From contig JAAAFW010000006.1 in assembly GCA_019352875.1 (NCBI GenBank), forward strand, positions 1,802,713 through 1,866,712: a stretch of DNA of 64,000 nt, written 5' to 3'. The DNA comes from Pedobacter cryoconitis (GTDB lineage: Bacteria; Bacteroidota; Bacteroidia; Sphingobacteriales; Sphingobacteriaceae). The notes beneath the pieces were generated by a model. It was not told the origin of the DNA, ran no database searches, and saw only the letters and a program-made list of their open reading frames with translations. Positions 17,375 to 27,115 of this stretch are shown here, one piece after another; the stretch's first letter is position 1; each line of letters opens with the position of its first letter. A program made the position numbers and the translations under genes.

Positions 17375-17397
17375 TTGATAATTTTAATTAGAGCGTC

Positions 17398-19086
17398 TTA
17401 CCAGAAGATGCTATATAAGGCAACAATAATTCCGCAGATAATTAAAGCACCTGCAGCAAATGTCTTGTTAGTTTTAAACATACTTACATCAATATCAAGA
17501 CCTTTAGGGTTCACGCCACTTCTGTTTTCTAGTTTACTAATGATAAACATGGCTACAATACAAATTACAAATACAAAGCCCATGCGGTCAAGGAAAGGGA
17601 TTTCGTACAACATACTGCCATCTTTTTGTTCGACCAGTTTGGAGAATCCATAAGGACTAAGCCAGGAAAGATCTGTGAAGTTTGGCATCGCTTTGAATAC
17701 GACCGAAAGTATAAAACCACCGATTGTTGCAAAAAGTGCTGCATTCGAAGTAGTTCTTTTCCAAAAGAAGCCGAGAATAAACATTGCAAATATACCCGGA
17801 GAAACGAAACCTGTATACTCCTGTATAAACTGAAAACCACCCTTTTTATCAATACCCAGCTGAGGTGCAATTATAATAGCTAATACCATAGCTACGATTA
17901 CTGCAATTCTGCCGATAATAACCTGTTTGTTTTCGTCTGCGTCTTTGTTAATTACTTTTTTATAAACATCCAGTGTAAAGATGGTTGCGATACTGTTTGC
18001 TTTTCCAGCAAGTGAGGCAACAATTGCAGCAGTTAATGCTGCAAATGAAAGCCCTTTAAGGCCTGCAGGTAATAAGTTAAGCAGAACCGGATAAGCTGAA
18101 TCTGCATTCAGGGAACCATCTTTCATCATATCTGTAGCGAAATTTCCATAACCTTCCTGATACAATACATAGGCTGCAATTCCAGGCAATACCACAATAA
18201 CAGGCATTAGTAATTTTAATCCTGCAGCGAATAATAATCCATTTCTCGCTGTAGGTAAATCCGCGCCCAATGCACGTTGAGTAATGTATTGATTGCAGCC
18301 CCAGTAATTCAGGTTGACAATCCACATACCACCAATCAGTACAGAAAGACCAGGCAGATCCATATAATGCGCATCTTCTTTATGGAAAATCATCTGGAAG
18401 TGATCTGCTGCACGGTCTTTAATGATGCCCAGGCCGTTTATTACACCTGTAGTACCAAAATGTGTTGATACCAGTTCCAGAGCCAGATAAGTCGTGGCCA
18501 AACCTCCCAGAATCAGGAAGAATACCTGAATAACATCTGTATATCCGATTACTTTCATTCCACCCAGTGTAATGATAATGGCGAATGCCGCCAGCACATA
18601 CATACAAGCTGTAGTATTAATACCGGAAATACTGTTAATTGCCAGTGCCCCCAGGTAAAGAATGGAGGTCAGGTTGACCACAACATATAATAACAACCAG
18701 AAAATGGCCATAATCATTGCCACTGTACCATTATAACGCTGCCCCAGAAATTGCGGCATGGTATAGATCTTATTTTTCAGATAAACAGGAATAAAAAATA
18801 TGGCGACGATAATCAACGTAGCTGCCGCCATCCATTCATAGGTAGCGATTGCAAGACCCATAGTGAAGCCGGAACCACTCATGCCGATAAATTGTTCCGC
18901 AGATATATTTGAGGCGATCAGAGAAGCTCCGATAGCCCACCAGGTTAGCGAATCTTTAGCGAGGAAAAAATCTTTCGAATTTTCTGCCTGCGCCTGTTTT
19001 TTTCGGTATACCGTCCAGCCATAAAGGGCGACAATCAGGAAGTAAACCAGAAATACGACGTAATCGTAAGTACCTAATGAGTTCAT
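17398..19086 (-). CDS. Sodium/solute symporter (SSS family), probable xylose transporter
   Basis: A 562-residue inner-membrane Na+-coupled symporter of the vSGLT type with about 14 hydrophobic segments. Recognisable parts are DFFLAKDSLTWWAIGASLIASNISAEQFIG near the N-terminus and the sugar-transporter-like LAALTAAIVASLAGKANSIATIFTLD segment. It is the last gene of a minus-strand operon xylB-xylA-transporter, starting 28 bp after xylA, which makes D-xylose its likely substrate. The family also transports glucose, galactose and other solutes, so substrate assignment rests on context. Confidence 0.85.
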   Translation of the reverse strand: MNSLGTYDYVVFLVYFLIVALYGWTVYRKKQAQAENSKDFFLAKDSLTWWAIGASLIASNISAEQFIGMSGSGFTMGLAIATYEWMAAATLIIVAIFFIPVYLKNKIYTMPQFLGQRYNGTVAMIMAIFWLLLYVVVNLTSILYLGALAINSISGINTTACMYVLAAFAIIITLGGMKVIGYTDVIQVFFLILGGLATTYLALELVSTHFGTTGVINGLGIIKDRAADHFQMIFHKEDAHYMDLPGLSVLIGGMWIVNLNYWGCNQYITQRALGADLPTARNGLLFAAGLKLLMPVIVVLPGIAAYVLYQEGYGNFATDMMKDGSLNADSAYPVLLNLLPAGLKGLSFAALTAAIVASLAGKANSIATIFTLDVYKKVINKDADENKQVIIGRIAVIVAMVLAIIIAPQLGIDKKGGFQFIQEYTGFVSPGIFAMFILGFFWKRTTSNAALFATIGGFILSVVFKAMPNFTDLSWLSPYGFSKLVEQKDGSMLYEIPFLDRMGFVFVICIVAMFIISKLENRSGVNPKGLDIDVSMFKTNKTFAAGALIICGIIVALYSIFW

Positions 19087-19114
19087 GAAATTTAAATTTG
19101 GAAGGTGAATATAG

Positions 19115-20446
19115 TTAAATATATCTATTGATGATATTTTCTAACAATTCTTGCTTACCACTGATTGTTTCCGGTTCGCCATGCTCAATTGCATATTCTC
19201 TCAGGCCTTCCAATGTTATTTTTCCAGCTTCAAAATCACTTCCGGCACCACTGTCAAAAGATGCGTAGCGTTCCTTACGGATTTTGGTGTAATCGGAATG
19301 CTGCAGAATCTGATCGGCGGTTACCAAAGCTCTTGCAAAAGTATCCATCCCGCCGATATGTGCATGGAACAGATCTGCTGGGTCCGTTGAATTTCTCCTG
19401 ATTTTTGCGTCAAAGTTAATACCGCCTCCCTGCAAACCACCGGCTTCCAGTACGATGAGCATCGCTTCGGTCACCTCGTTTATATTATTAGGAAACTGAT
19501 CTGTATCCCACCCATTTTGATAATCTCCTCTGTTCGCATCCATCGAGCCCAGTAAACCTGCATCTGCAGCTACCTGAACCTCATGCTGGAAGGTATGTCC
19601 GGCAAGTGTGGCATGGTTAACTTCCAGGTTAAGTTTAAAATCTTCCAGCAGGTCGTACTGACGCAGGAAACTTATTACCGTAGCAGCATCATAATCATAT
19701 TGATGCTTCGTAGGTTCACACGGCTTAGGCTCAATCAAAAACGTCCCTTTAAAACCCTGGCCTCTTGCATAATCTTTAGCTGAATGCAGGAATTTTGCCA
19801 AATGCTCCTGTTCTCTTTTTGTATTGGTATTCAAAAGGCTCATATATCCCTCACGACCACCCCAGAATACGTAGTTTTCACCACCAAGTGCTATCGTTGC
19901 ATCCAGTGCAGATTTTACCTGCGCTGCCCCATGTGCAAGCACGTGAAAATTAGGATTGGTTGCAGCACCGTTCATATATCTGCGGTGAGAAAAAAGATTA
20001 GCGGTACCCCAAAGAAGTTTTACCCCACTTTCTGCCTGTTTCTGTTTGGCGTAATCAACTAAAGCCTGCAGACGTCTGTCATTTTCTTTAACGTCATTTG
20101 TATAATCCACCAGGTCGACATCATGAAAACAATAATAAGGTAGATTCATTTTGGTAATGAACTCAAATGCAGCATCCATTTTGTCTTTTGCACGTTCCAC
20201 AGCATCTGCTTTTTCATTCCATGGATGCAACAGGGTCGCTTCACCAAAAGGATCACCGCCTGTAGCCACAAATGAGTGCCAGTAAGCGCAGGCAAACTTC
20301 AAATGGTCTTTCATGCTTTTGCCGGCAATGATTTTATTTTCGTCGTACCAGCGGTAAGCTAGTGGATTATCTGATTTTGCCCCTTCGAACTTAATCTGTC
20401 CGATACCTTTAAAAAATTCTTTACTTCCGGTAGTTATAGTTGTCAT
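19115..20446 (-). CDS. xylA: Xylose isomerase
   Basis: A 443-residue cytosolic enzyme converting D-xylose to D-xylulose, matching the ~440-residue class II family. Motifs are YCFHDVDL (catalytic His), [19 protein letters not shown] (metal Glu), [14 protein letters not shown], and [20 protein letters not shown] with the metal-binding aspartates. It lies 33 bp after xylB and 28 bp before the symporter gene in one operon. Confidence 0.97.
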   Translation of the reverse strand: MTTITTGSKEFFKGIGQIKFEGAKSDNPLAYRWYDENKIIAGKSMKDHLKFACAYWHSFVATGGDPFGEATLLHPWNEKADAVERAKDKMDAAFEFITKMNLPYYCFHDVDLVDYTNDVKENDRRLQALVDYAKQKQAESGVKLLWGTANLFSHRRYMNGAATNPNFHVLAHGAAQVKSALDATIALGGENYVFWGGREGYMSLLNTNTKREQEHLAKFLHSAKDYARGQGFKGTFLIEPKPCEPTKHQYDYDAATVISFLRQYDLLEDFKLNLEVNHATLAGHTFQHEVQVAADAGLLGSMDANRGDYQNGWDTDQFPNNINEVTEAMLIVLEAGGLQGGGINFDAKIRRNSTDPADLFHAHIGGMDTFARALVTADQILQHSDYTKIRKERYASFDSGAGSDFEAGKITLEGLREYAIEHGEPETISGKQELLENIINRYI

Positions 20447-20479
20447 ATTTAAAATATAGATTAGGTTAGGAAATTTGTA

Positions 20480-21952
20480 TTAGGATTTTGGCATTAGTTC
20501 CAGCCAGTCCTGATAAAGTGAATTATATAGTTGTTGTTTATCTGGTTCTGTATAACTCAGCGCTTTTTTGTTCTGAAAAGCTTCTTTGGCTTGTTTGTAA
20601 ACACCAGCACCAATACCAGCACCCAATGCTGCACCTGTACTGCCATCATTATCGTATAGCTCTACGGGTACACCTGTTGCATTTACGAAAGCTTTTAAAA
20701 ATACTTCGCTATGGAAAAGATTAGCCTTTCCAGCTCTGATTACATTCGGATATAGTCCATTGGAGCGCATAATATCCAGTCCATAACGGAAAGAGAAAGC
20801 AATACCTTCCTGTACAGCACGAAAAACATGTCCGGGCGTGTGTAAGTTAAGGTCTATAGCGCTTATCTGTGCACCTGTATAGGTATTACAGAGCATTCTT
20901 TCTGCGCCATTGCCAAAAGGGGTCACCTTTAAACCTGCAGACCCGTCAGGCACTTTTGCCGCAGCCGCATTCATTGCAGGATAGTCGAGCCCTGTACCAA
21001 ATAATTGCTTGGCCCAGCGGTTCATACTGCCCGTACCGTTAATACACAGTAGAATTCCAAGACGTTGATTGTCTTTAGTATGGTTAACATGTGCAAAGGT
21101 ATTTACCCGTGATTGCGGATCATAAGCCAGTTGATCAGAGACACCGTAGATTACACCCGATGTGCCTGCGGTCGCTGCGACTTCTCCAGGTTCCAGTACA
21201 TTCAGGGATAATGCATTATTGGGTTGATCACCGGATTTATAACTTACCGGAATACCGGTCTTAAGACCCAGTAAAGCAGCTACATCCTGATCCAGTCTGC
21301 CATGTTCGGAGAAAACAGGTCTGATTTCCGGAATAAGATTGCGGTCGAGGTCATAATAGTCAAGTAATTCGGCTGACACTTCTTGTTTATTAAAATCCCA
21401 GAAAATACCTTCGGATAGAGCAGAGATACTGGTTGTAATTTCTTTAGTCAGCTTCATGGCAATAAAGTCGCCGGGAAGCATGAATTTATAAATACGGGCG
21501 TAGATATCAGGTTCATTCTGTTTTACCCAGGCCAGCTTAGATGCCGTAAAATTCCCGGGCGAATTGAGTAGGTGGGAGAGACAGAATTTTTCTCCCATTT
21601 CTTTGAAAGCAGTATTACCTAATTCCACGGCCCGGCTGTCACACCAGATTATGCTGTCACGCAGTACCTTCTGATCTTGATCAACCAGGACCAGACCATG
21701 CATCTGGTAGGCAATTCCAATGGCACCGATATCCTGAGGATTAAACGGATGCTGTGCTTTACAGCGTTCAAAAGCAAGCTGTACATGAGACCACCACATT
21801 TCCGGAGACTGTTCAGCCCAACCGGTTTGCCGGACAGTAATGAGACTTTCTTCATCAGGGTATTGAGCAGAGGTCAATGTTTGTTGTGTATGCGCATCCA
21901 GCACAGCCAGTTTGACTGAAGAAGTACCGATATCAATTCCGAGTAGTAACAT
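20480..21952 (-). CDS. xylB: Xylulokinase
   Basis: A 490-residue FGGY-family kinase phosphorylating D-xylulose to xylulose 5-phosphate. The ATPase fold opens with MLLLGIDIGTSSVKLAVLD (phosphate loop), carries SGDQPNNALSLN with the catalytic-base aspartate, AATAGTSGVIYG, and the C-terminal DNDGSTGAALGAGIGAG segment. It is the first gene of the xylose operon, with a readable promoter and operator upstream at 21996-22033. Confidence 0.95.
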   Translation of the reverse strand: MLLLGIDIGTSSVKLAVLDAHTQQTLTSAQYPDEESLITVRQTGWAEQSPEMWWSHVQLAFERCKAQHPFNPQDIGAIGIAYQMHGLVLVDQDQKVLRDSIIWCDSRAVELGNTAFKEMGEKFCLSHLLNSPGNFTASKLAWVKQNEPDIYARIYKFMLPGDFIAMKLTKEITTSISALSEGIFWDFNKQEVSAELLDYYDLDRNLIPEIRPVFSEHGRLDQDVAALLGLKTGIPVSYKSGDQPNNALSLNVLEPGEVAATAGTSGVIYGVSDQLAYDPQSRVNTFAHVNHTKDNQRLGILLCINGTGSMNRWAKQLFGTGLDYPAMNAAAAKVPDGSAGLKVTPFGNGAERMLCNTYTGAQISAIDLNLHTPGHVFRAVQEGIAFSFRYGLDIMRSNGLYPNVIRAGKANLFHSEVFLKAFVNATGVPVELYDNDGSTGAALGAGIGAGVYKQAKEAFQNKKALSYTEPDKQQLYNSLYQDWLELMPKS

Positions 21953-21995
21953 ATTTATGTAGATCGCTTGTTTAAAATATACATGGTTCAGCTTC

Positions 21996-22033
21996 CGAAT
22001 TTAGCTTATTATTTTTATTATGCAATCGATTGC
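21996..22033 (-). promoter_or_regulatory. Promoter and LacI-like operator of the xylose operon
   Basis: On the minus strand a TTG -33 element (22023-22025) is followed after exactly 19 bp by TAAATTCG (21996-22003), one mismatch from TAnnTTTG. The perfect 12-bp palindrome GCAATCGATTGC (22022-22033) overlaps the -33 element, so a bound protein would block initiation. The form, with a central CG and 6-bp half-sites, is typical of LacI-family operators. No LacI-type gene is in this window. Confidence 0.6.
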
Positions 22034-22135
22034 CTTGATTTTTTGCATTTTTATTTACTGAGCTTTAACAAGTTAATGCACGGTTGATTTTTGCGAATTC
22101 TGAATTTCAAAGGAATACTGTAAAATAGGGCGCAT

Positions 22136-22169
22136 AAAAAAAGAGCGACCATTTGGTCGCTCTTTTTTT
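22136..22169. terminator. Palindromic terminator after fabF
   Basis: AGAGCGACC and GGTCGCTCT arms (22142-22150, 22155-22163) with a 4-base loop are flanked by an A-run and a T-run. It lies 53 bp past the fabF stop on the minus strand and insulates the xylose promoter from fabF transcription. Confidence 0.85.
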
Positions 22170-22221
22170 ATGAATACACTCAAAAGGATAATAGACTCCT
22201 TTTAAAGGATTTTTATTTTGG

Positions 22222-23466
22222 TTAGATGGATTTGAAAACTACAATACCATTATGTCCACCAAAACCGAATGTATTGCTCATTGCTACTTTAACTTTAGCA
22301 GAGATCGATTTTCCGGTAATAATATTCAGGTGTGCAGGGATTGCAGGATCTAATTCGTCTGTATTGATTGTTGGAGGAATAATATTGTCTCTCATAGACA
22401 ACAGACAGATAATAGCTTCAATTGCACCAGCAGCACCAAGAAGGTGTCCGGTCATTGATTTAGTCGCACTGATTTTTAAATTGTTTTTTTCTGTGCCAAG
22501 CAGATTTACTACCGCATTGATCTCAGAAAGATCACCTACAGGTGTGGAAGTTGCATGAGTGTTCAGATAATCTACATCATGGATAGTAAGACCAGCTTCT
22601 TCCAGTGCTAAAGTCATTGCATGCGACGCACCGATTCCTTCCGGATGGGTTGCGGTCATATGGTAAGCATCGGCAGTCATAGCTGCGCCGCCTACTTCTC
22701 CGTAAATTTTAGCACCACGTTTTACGGCGTGCTCGTATTCTTCCAGAACTAATGCACCTGCACCTTCACCCATTACAAATCCATCGCGTTTTACATCAAA
22801 TGGTTTGGAAGCGGTTTCTGGTGTAGCATTTTGAGCAGACATGGCTTTCATAGCACAGAATCCACCTACTGAAGAAGCAGAGACCGGTGCTTCAGATCCG
22901 CCGGTAATAATCACTTTTGCTTTACCCAGACGAATATAATTGAAAGCATCCATGATCGCTGTATTTGATGTAGCGCACGCAGATACCGTTGTGTAATTGA
23001 TACCCATATAACCGTTACGGATTGAAATCATGCCCGATGCCATGTTGGCAATCAGTTTGGGAACAAAGAACGGACTGTATCTCGGTGTACCATTACCTAA
23101 GGCAAATTCAGAAGCTTGTTGTTCAAACGTATCCATACCACCTTGTCCTGAACCCCAGATTACACCAACGTCGAAAGGACTCATTTTTTCGAAATCAAAT
23201 CCTGAATCTTTAATAGCTTCATCTGAAGCAACCAGTGCATATTGGGTGAAACGGTCAGTTCTTTTAATATCAGAACGGTCTAAATATTTGGTAACATCAT
23301 AATCCTTGAGTTCACAGGCAAATTGTGTACGGAACAGGGAAGCATCAAAACGTGTGATTTTTGCAGCCCCGCTTTTACCGGCAATCGTATTGCTCCAGAA
23401 AGTATCTACATCATTTCCTAGTGGGGTTAGTGCCCCAATTCCCGTGATAACAACTCTTTTTAACAT
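22222..23466 (-). CDS. fabF: Beta-ketoacyl-ACP synthase II
   Basis: A 414-residue condensing enzyme that elongates fatty acids by joining malonyl-ACP to an acyl chain. The start at 23466 (MLKRVVITG) is the usual family start; a second ATG two codons upstream at 23472 is also possible. The catalytic triad is seen in VSACATSNTAI (Cys), THATSTPVGD (His) and SMTGHLLGAAG (His), and the tail FGFGGHNG is typical. It stands alone rather than next to acpP, which in many bacteria precedes it. A promoter candidate is at 23520-23527. Confidence 0.95.
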   Translation of the reverse strand: MLKRVVITGIGALTPLGNDVDTFWSNTIAGKSGAAKITRFDASLFRTQFACELKDYDVTKYLDRSDIKRTDRFTQYALVASDEAIKDSGFDFEKMSPFDVGVIWGSGQGGMDTFEQQASEFALGNGTPRYSPFFVPKLIANMASGMISIRNGYMGINYTTVSACATSNTAIMDAFNYIRLGKAKVIITGGSEAPVSASSVGGFCAMKAMSAQNATPETASKPFDVKRDGFVMGEGAGALVLEEYEHAVKRGAKIYGEVGGAAMTADAYHMTATHPEGIGASHAMTLALEEAGLTIHDVDYLNTHATSTPVGDLSEINAVVNLLGTEKNNLKISATKSMTGHLLGAAGAIEAIICLLSMRDNIIPPTINTDELDPAIPAHLNIITGKSISAKVKVAMSNTFGFGGHNGIVVFKSI

Positions 23467-23519
23467 ATGCATTTTTATAATTAATATATGATCAGGGCCT
23501 GAGCCAGCTGATTAAAATT

Positions 23520-23527
23520 CAAAAGTA
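23520..23527 (-). promoter_or_regulatory. -7 promoter box of fabF
   Basis: On the minus strand this reads TACTTTTG, matching TAnnTTTG; a TTG lies 17 bp further upstream (23545-23547). The resulting leader to the fabF start would be about 45 bases. Confidence 0.45.
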
Positions 23528-23723
23528 AGATTATTATTTATGCTCAATTGCACATTTTAGGCTTTATTTTCAGACCAAGGGCAATTCCCGGGCAAAAATA
23601 CAAATATTCAGCATGAAAAAGCCCAGTGATTTCTTTATAAAATTCCTGTAACTTGTAACCCGGGGCATTTTTGGTAGAATGTAAAAGTACTGATACTGCC
23701 TTTTGCCTTTGCTTATCTGCCGG

Positions 23724-23828
23724 GTTGCGATACCGTTGCGATACCCTTCCTTTACCCTTGGGATACCCGTTGATATACCCTTTGGGTAAAGGAAGGGTAT
23801 CCCAAGGGTAAAGGAAGGGTATCGCAAC
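23724..23828. repeat. Complex inverted repeat with 34-bp arms built of GGGTA units
   Basis: The arms 23735-23768 and 23795-23828 are perfect reverse complements of 34 bp. The right side is also a tandem duplication of a 22-bp unit (23784-23805 and 23806-23827, differing at one base). On the left the 11-mer GTTGCGATACC is repeated in tandem (23724-23734, 23735-23745). All parts are made of GGGTA(T/A) steps. This looks like a dispersed REP-like or hairpin element of the genome rather than a terminator, because no T-run follows. Confidence 0.8.
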
Positions 23829-23951
23829 CGGCCGGAATACAGACAGAAATCCAGGAGTCTACTGAATTAAATACAGACTAGCAGCCAACTGGAAGAAGAA
23901 TAGGGAAGGGAGGAAATTTAGTTTTTGATCCAGATTTTAAACTGGATATAT

Positions 23952-23959
23952 TATATTTG
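23952..23959 (+). promoter_or_regulatory. -7 promoter box of the cupin gene
   Basis: TATATTTG matches TAnnTTTG exactly and lies 24 bp before the cupin ATG at 23984. A TTTG 24 bp upstream is slightly farther than the usual -33 spacing. Confidence 0.5.
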
Positions 23960-23983
23960 GTAATCCAAAAATTTAATAAAAAC

Positions 23984-24481
23984 ATGTCAGATCATAAAAA
24001 AGAAATATTCGACAGTGTAGCCCAACGCTTGAAAATCGAAGGTTTTAACGTAGTAAACCGCGATGAAACCCGTCCATGGGGTGGTTTTTTTGTTATCGAT
24101 GAAGAGCAGGCTCAACAATTCGCAAACGTTTATTTTGACGGATTGAATGTCGATGAATTAAGAATCTCCGGTAAACTGAGCCCTAAAATATTAATCGTTG
24201 CGCCTGCAACACGTTTGTCTTGGCAATATCACCACCGTCGTGCTGAAATCTGGCGTGTAGTAAGTGGTACAGTTGGTGTGATTACCAGCGAAACTGATGA
24301 GCAGGGCGAAGTACAGCAATTGACTCCCGGAACAACTATTAAATTATCTCAGGGTGAAAGACATCGCCTGGTAGGTCTGGATGACTGGGGTATTGTTTCT
24401 GAAATATGGCAGCATACAGATCCTTCTAATCCTTCTGACGAATCAGATATTGTTCGTGTAGAAGACGATTTCGGAAGATAA
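23984..24481 (+). CDS. Cupin protein, mannose-6-phosphate isomerase type II-like
   Basis: A 165-residue single-cupin protein. The start ATG 23984 (MSDHKKEIFDS) sits after the -7 box and is preferred to an upstream frame start at 23957. RPWGGFFVIDEEQ at the N-terminus is the typical opening of the phosphomannose isomerase/GDP-mannose pyrophosphorylase cupin, and the metal site is visible in WQYHHRRAEIWRVVSG (His, His, Glu) and GERHRLVG (His). It probably isomerises a sugar phosphate or acts as a sugar-binding cupin; the exact substrate is not shown by context. A rho-independent terminator follows. Confidence 0.8.
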   Translation: MSDHKKEIFDSVAQRLKIEGFNVVNRDETRPWGGFFVIDEEQAQQFANVYFDGLNVDELRISGKLSPKILIVAPATRLSWQYHHRRAEIWRVVSGTVGVITSETDEQGEVQQLTPGTTIKLSQGERHRLVGLDDWGIVSEIWQHTDPSNPSDESDIVRVEDDFGR

Positions 24482-24500
24482 TCCTATTCTAAAATACTTT

Positions 24501-24531
24501 AAAGCCGCGCCTTTCAGACGCGGCTTTTTTT
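24501..24531 (+). terminator. Rho-independent terminator
   Basis: GCCGCG (24504-24509) pairs with CGCGGC (24519-24524), extended by AAA/TTT, followed by a run of seven Ts. It ends the cupin transcript. Confidence 0.85.
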
Positions 24532-24590
24532 GTGTGAAAATTAAAGCGCGCTTATATTCAAAACTTTACAGAATAATCCTATTCTTTTGT

Positions 24591-24598
24591 TATTTTTG
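24591..24598 (+). promoter_or_regulatory. -7 promoter box of the desaturase gene
   Basis: TATTTTTG fits TAnnTTTG and lies 47 bp before the ATG at 24646. No -33 TTG at ideal spacing is seen. Confidence 0.4.
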
Positions 24599-24645
24599 TG
24601 ATTTAGGCTGTGTAAATTTTTTCCGGCCGGCTTTTAATTTACTGT

Positions 24646-25374
24646 ATGATAATTTTAGTTTTCTTTTTACTCCACTGGTTCCTTTCTCTTTTTTCCCAGA
24701 CTTTCTTCCTTCACCGTTACGCTTCGCATAAGATGTTTAAGATGAATCCTTTTTGGGAGAAGTTTTTTTATGCGATCACTTTTCTATCGCAAGGTTCTTC
24801 ATTTCTGAATCCGCGTGCCTACGCCATTCTGCATAGAATGCATCATGCTTTTAGTGATACTGAGAAAGATCCGCATTCGCCGCATTTTGTGAAGGATGTA
24901 TGGGGTATGATGATACAGACAAAAAATATTTACCTGAATTATGCGAAATATAATGAAGAGCCCGAAGAACAGTTCCGTGATAATTACCCATCCTGGCCAA
25001 TAATTGATAAAATAGGTGACTCATGGATAACCAGAATGATTTTTATCAGTTTCTATATCTGGTTCTACGTAACTTTTGCTACCGCATGGTGGATGTTCCT
25101 TTTACTGCCCGTTCATTTCCTGATGGGCCCGTTACATGGTGCAATCGTGAACTGGTGTGGTCATAAATATGGTTATGCTAACCACGATAACAATGATCAC
25201 AGTAAAAACTCCCTTCCGTTGGACTTCCTGATGATGGGAGAGCTGTTTCAGAACAATCACCATAAAAAACCTAATAACCCAAATTTTGCTTCACGCTGGT
25301 TTGAATTTGATCCGACTTATCCGATCATGAAGGTTATGCACTGGATGCGTATTATTAAAATCCGGAAGTTATAA
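24646..25374 (+). CDS. Membrane fatty-acid (acyl-CoA/acyl-lipid) desaturase
   Basis: A 242-residue membrane di-iron desaturase of the delta-9 type, putting a double bond into membrane acyl chains. The three histidine boxes are present: HRYASH near residue 23, HRMHH near residue 65 and NNHHKKPN near residue 203, with four hydrophobic segments between. It is at the short end of the family (often 250-300 residues). It is monocistronic and converges with the helicase gene across a palindromic terminator. Expression in response to cold would be typical, but no specific site is visible. Confidence 0.9.
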   Translation: MIILVFFLLHWFLSLFSQTFFLHRYASHKMFKMNPFWEKFFYAITFLSQGSSFLNPRAYAILHRMHHAFSDTEKDPHSPHFVKDVWGMMIQTKNIYLNYAKYNEEPEEQFRDNYPSWPIIDKIGDSWITRMIFISFYIWFYVTFATAWWMFLLLPVHFLMGPLHGAIVNWCGHKYGYANHDNNDHSKNSLPLDFLMMGELFQNNHHKKPNNPNFASRWFEFDPTYPIMKVMHWMRIIKIRKL

Positions 25375-25420
25375 TCTAATCTGTTTTAAGCAAGCTGGCA
25401 GAAGTGCTGCAGCTATAAAA

Positions 25421-25458
25421 TAAAAAAATCCCCGTTCATTTGAACGGGGATTTTTTTA
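25421..25458. terminator. Bidirectional palindromic terminator
   Basis: ATCCCCGTTCA and TGAACGGGGAT arms around a 2-base TT centre, flanked by A7 and T7. It serves the convergent desaturase (plus) and helicase (minus) genes. Confidence 0.9.
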
Positions 25459-25465
25459 TGCCTGA

Positions 25466-26791
25466 TTAATCAGCTTTGCTTTTTGGTCTTGATCCGCTGA
25501 ATCTGCGGTTACCACCACCGCCTCCGCCACCAGAAGGTTTTCTGGCACCGCTCAGGTTAGGTTTATATTCTGATCTGTCCTGACGGCCACCTCTGGAAGG
25601 TTTAGCTTTTCCTTTCCCTTTTGCAGCTGCTGCTCCGGAAAGCAGTGCCTGCCAGCTCATCGCAAAAGGATGGTCTTCTTGTACAGGGATTTTAATAGCA
25701 ATCAGTTTTTCGATATCATCCAGGTATTCTTTTTCTTCGCTGTCGCAGAAAGAGAAGGAAATACCACTATTTCCGGCACGACCTGTACGGCCGATACGGT
25801 GTACATAAGTTTCCGGTACATTTGGCAGTTCGTAGTTAATTACGTGTGTAAGTTCATCTACATCTATACCTCTTGCTGCAATGTCGGTAGCGACAAGGAT
25901 CCGGGTTGTCTTAGCTTTGAAATTAGTCAATGCTCTTTGTCTGGCATTTTGAGACTTATTACCGTGAATCGCTTCTGCTTTTACGCCAACTTTAATCAGA
26001 TCCTTTACGATACGGTCTGCGCCATGTTTTGTCCGGGTAAAGACCAATGCTGTTGCGATAGTCTTATCTTGCAAAATGTGGATGAGCAGGTTTTTCTTAT
26101 CGTTCTTTTCTACGAAATAGATACTTTGTTCAATCTTTTCTGCAGTTGAGGATACCGGAGTAACTTCCACTTTTAAAGGATTGGTTAAAATGGTATCAGC
26201 CAGTTTCTGAATCTCAGGAGGCATAGTTGCCGAGAAGAATAAAGTTTGTCTTTTTGCAGGTAATTTAGCGATCGTTTTTTTAACGTCATGGATAAAGCCC
26301 ATGTCCAGCATTCTGTCTGCTTCGTCAAGAACAAAGATTTCTACATCTTTCAGGTTAATAAAACCTTGTCCCATTAAATCAAGTAAGCGGCCCGGCGTTG
26401 CAATCAGGATGTCTACACCACGGTGCAAAGCATCTGTTTGTGCCTTTTGTCCGACTCCGCCAAAAATAACCAGGTGACGAAGGGCAAGGTTTTTACCGTA
26501 GGCTTTGAAGCTTTCTTCGATCTGAATGGCAAGTTCACGGGTAGGGGTTAATACCAGCGCACGGATCGGTCTGGGACCTTTAGCATTCTGATGTTCTTTG
26601 TTCAGCAACTGCAACATAGGAATCGCAAAAGCTGCGGTTTTTCCTGTACCGGTCTGAGCGCAACCCAGTAAATCTCTGCTTGTTAATATTGTAGGAATAG
26701 ATTGTTCTTGTATAGGTGTTGGGTTAGTATAACCCTCTGTTTGCAGCGCTTTTAAAATAGGCTCAATCAGGTTTAAATCTTCGAATAACAA
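25466..26791 (-). CDS. rhlE: DEAD-box RNA helicase (RhlE type)
   Basis: A 441-residue ATP-dependent RNA helicase, likely in ribosome assembly or cold adaptation. All motifs are visible: Q motif ([10 protein letters not shown]), Walker [57 protein letters not shown] and [10 protein letters not shown]. After residue ~375 comes a basic, glycine-rich RNA-binding tail with GGGGGGG and [11 protein letters not shown]. The gene is monocistronic, with a -7 box upstream at 26891-26898. Confidence 0.92.
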   Translation of the reverse strand: MLFEDLNLIEPILKALQTEGYTNPTPIQEQSIPTILTSRDLLGCAQTGTGKTAAFAIPMLQLLNKEHQNAKGPRPIRALVLTPTRELAIQIEESFKAYGKNLALRHLVIFGGVGQKAQTDALHRGVDILIATPGRLLDLMGQGFINLKDVEIFVLDEADRMLDMGFIHDVKKTIAKLPAKRQTLFFSATMPPEIQKLADTILTNPLKVEVTPVSSTAEKIEQSIYFVEKNDKKNLLIHILQDKTIATALVFTRTKHGADRIVKDLIKVGVKAEAIHGNKSQNARQRALTNFKAKTTRILVATDIAARGIDVDELTHVINYELPNVPETYVHRIGRTGRAGNSGISFSFCDSEEKEYLDDIEKLIAIKIPVQEDHPFAMSWQALLSGAAAAKGKGKAKPSRGGRQDRSEYKPNLSGARKPSGGGGGGGNRRFSGSRPKSKAD

Positions 26792-26890
26792 TGTGTTTGT
26801 ATTTTAATTTGTAAAATGATGTTGAAACGTTCATGGCCGGCTTGTTCGCAAAGGCCGAATAGATTGCTGTTTAAACAATTACGTTCGTTG

Positions 26891-26898
26891 CAAATATA
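26891..26898 (-). promoter_or_regulatory. -7 promoter box of the helicase gene
   Basis: On the minus strand TATATTTG, an exact TAnnTTTG match, giving a leader of about 90 bases, a length often seen before DEAD-box cold-responsive genes. Confidence 0.45.
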
Positions 26899-27089
26899 CA
26901 TATAAGTTATTTAACAATTTATTTTCTTTGGCTGCGTAATTCCAATAACCAGACTGACCACGATCATAGACAGATCAAAAAGGCTGAGTTGTTTTTTTTC
27001 AGGCATCTACTTTAATGAGTTGACTGCTGAAGGTAATGCTAATTGTTTATTTGTTGAAACTTCGTCAACTAATTGTGTGGATGAATGAT

Positions 27090-27097
27090 TAAATTTG
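27090..27097 (+). promoter_or_regulatory. -7 promoter box of parE
   Basis: TAAATTTG matches TAnnTTTG and ends 18 bp before the ATG at 27116. It would exclude the upstream in-frame start at 27095. Confidence 0.45.
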
Positions 27098-27115
27098 CAT
27101 TTATACGTAAAGATT

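Larger units (their letters stand above)
23473..23983. other. 511-bp intergenic region with inverted-repeat element
   Basis: No gene is supported here. The left part holds the fabF promoter, the middle holds the repeat element at 23724-23828, and the right part holds a -7 box for the cupin gene. An open minus-strand frame at 23570-23827 is mostly translation of the repeat and is not credible as a protein. Confidence 0.6.
26792..27115. other. 324-bp divergent promoter region
   Basis: Contains promoter boxes for the helicase (minus, 26891-26898) and parE (plus, 27090-27097). A small hairpin GTTGA/TCAAC lies at 27053-27069. No gene or RNA is recognised. Confidence 0.5.

Noticed and set aside
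23570..23827. Minus-strand open frame of 85 codons
   Set aside because: It consists mostly of translated inverted-repeat sequence and has no start signal or domain.
23724..23828. CRISPR array
   Set aside because: Repeats are adjacent or inverted with no spacers of regular length and no cas genes.
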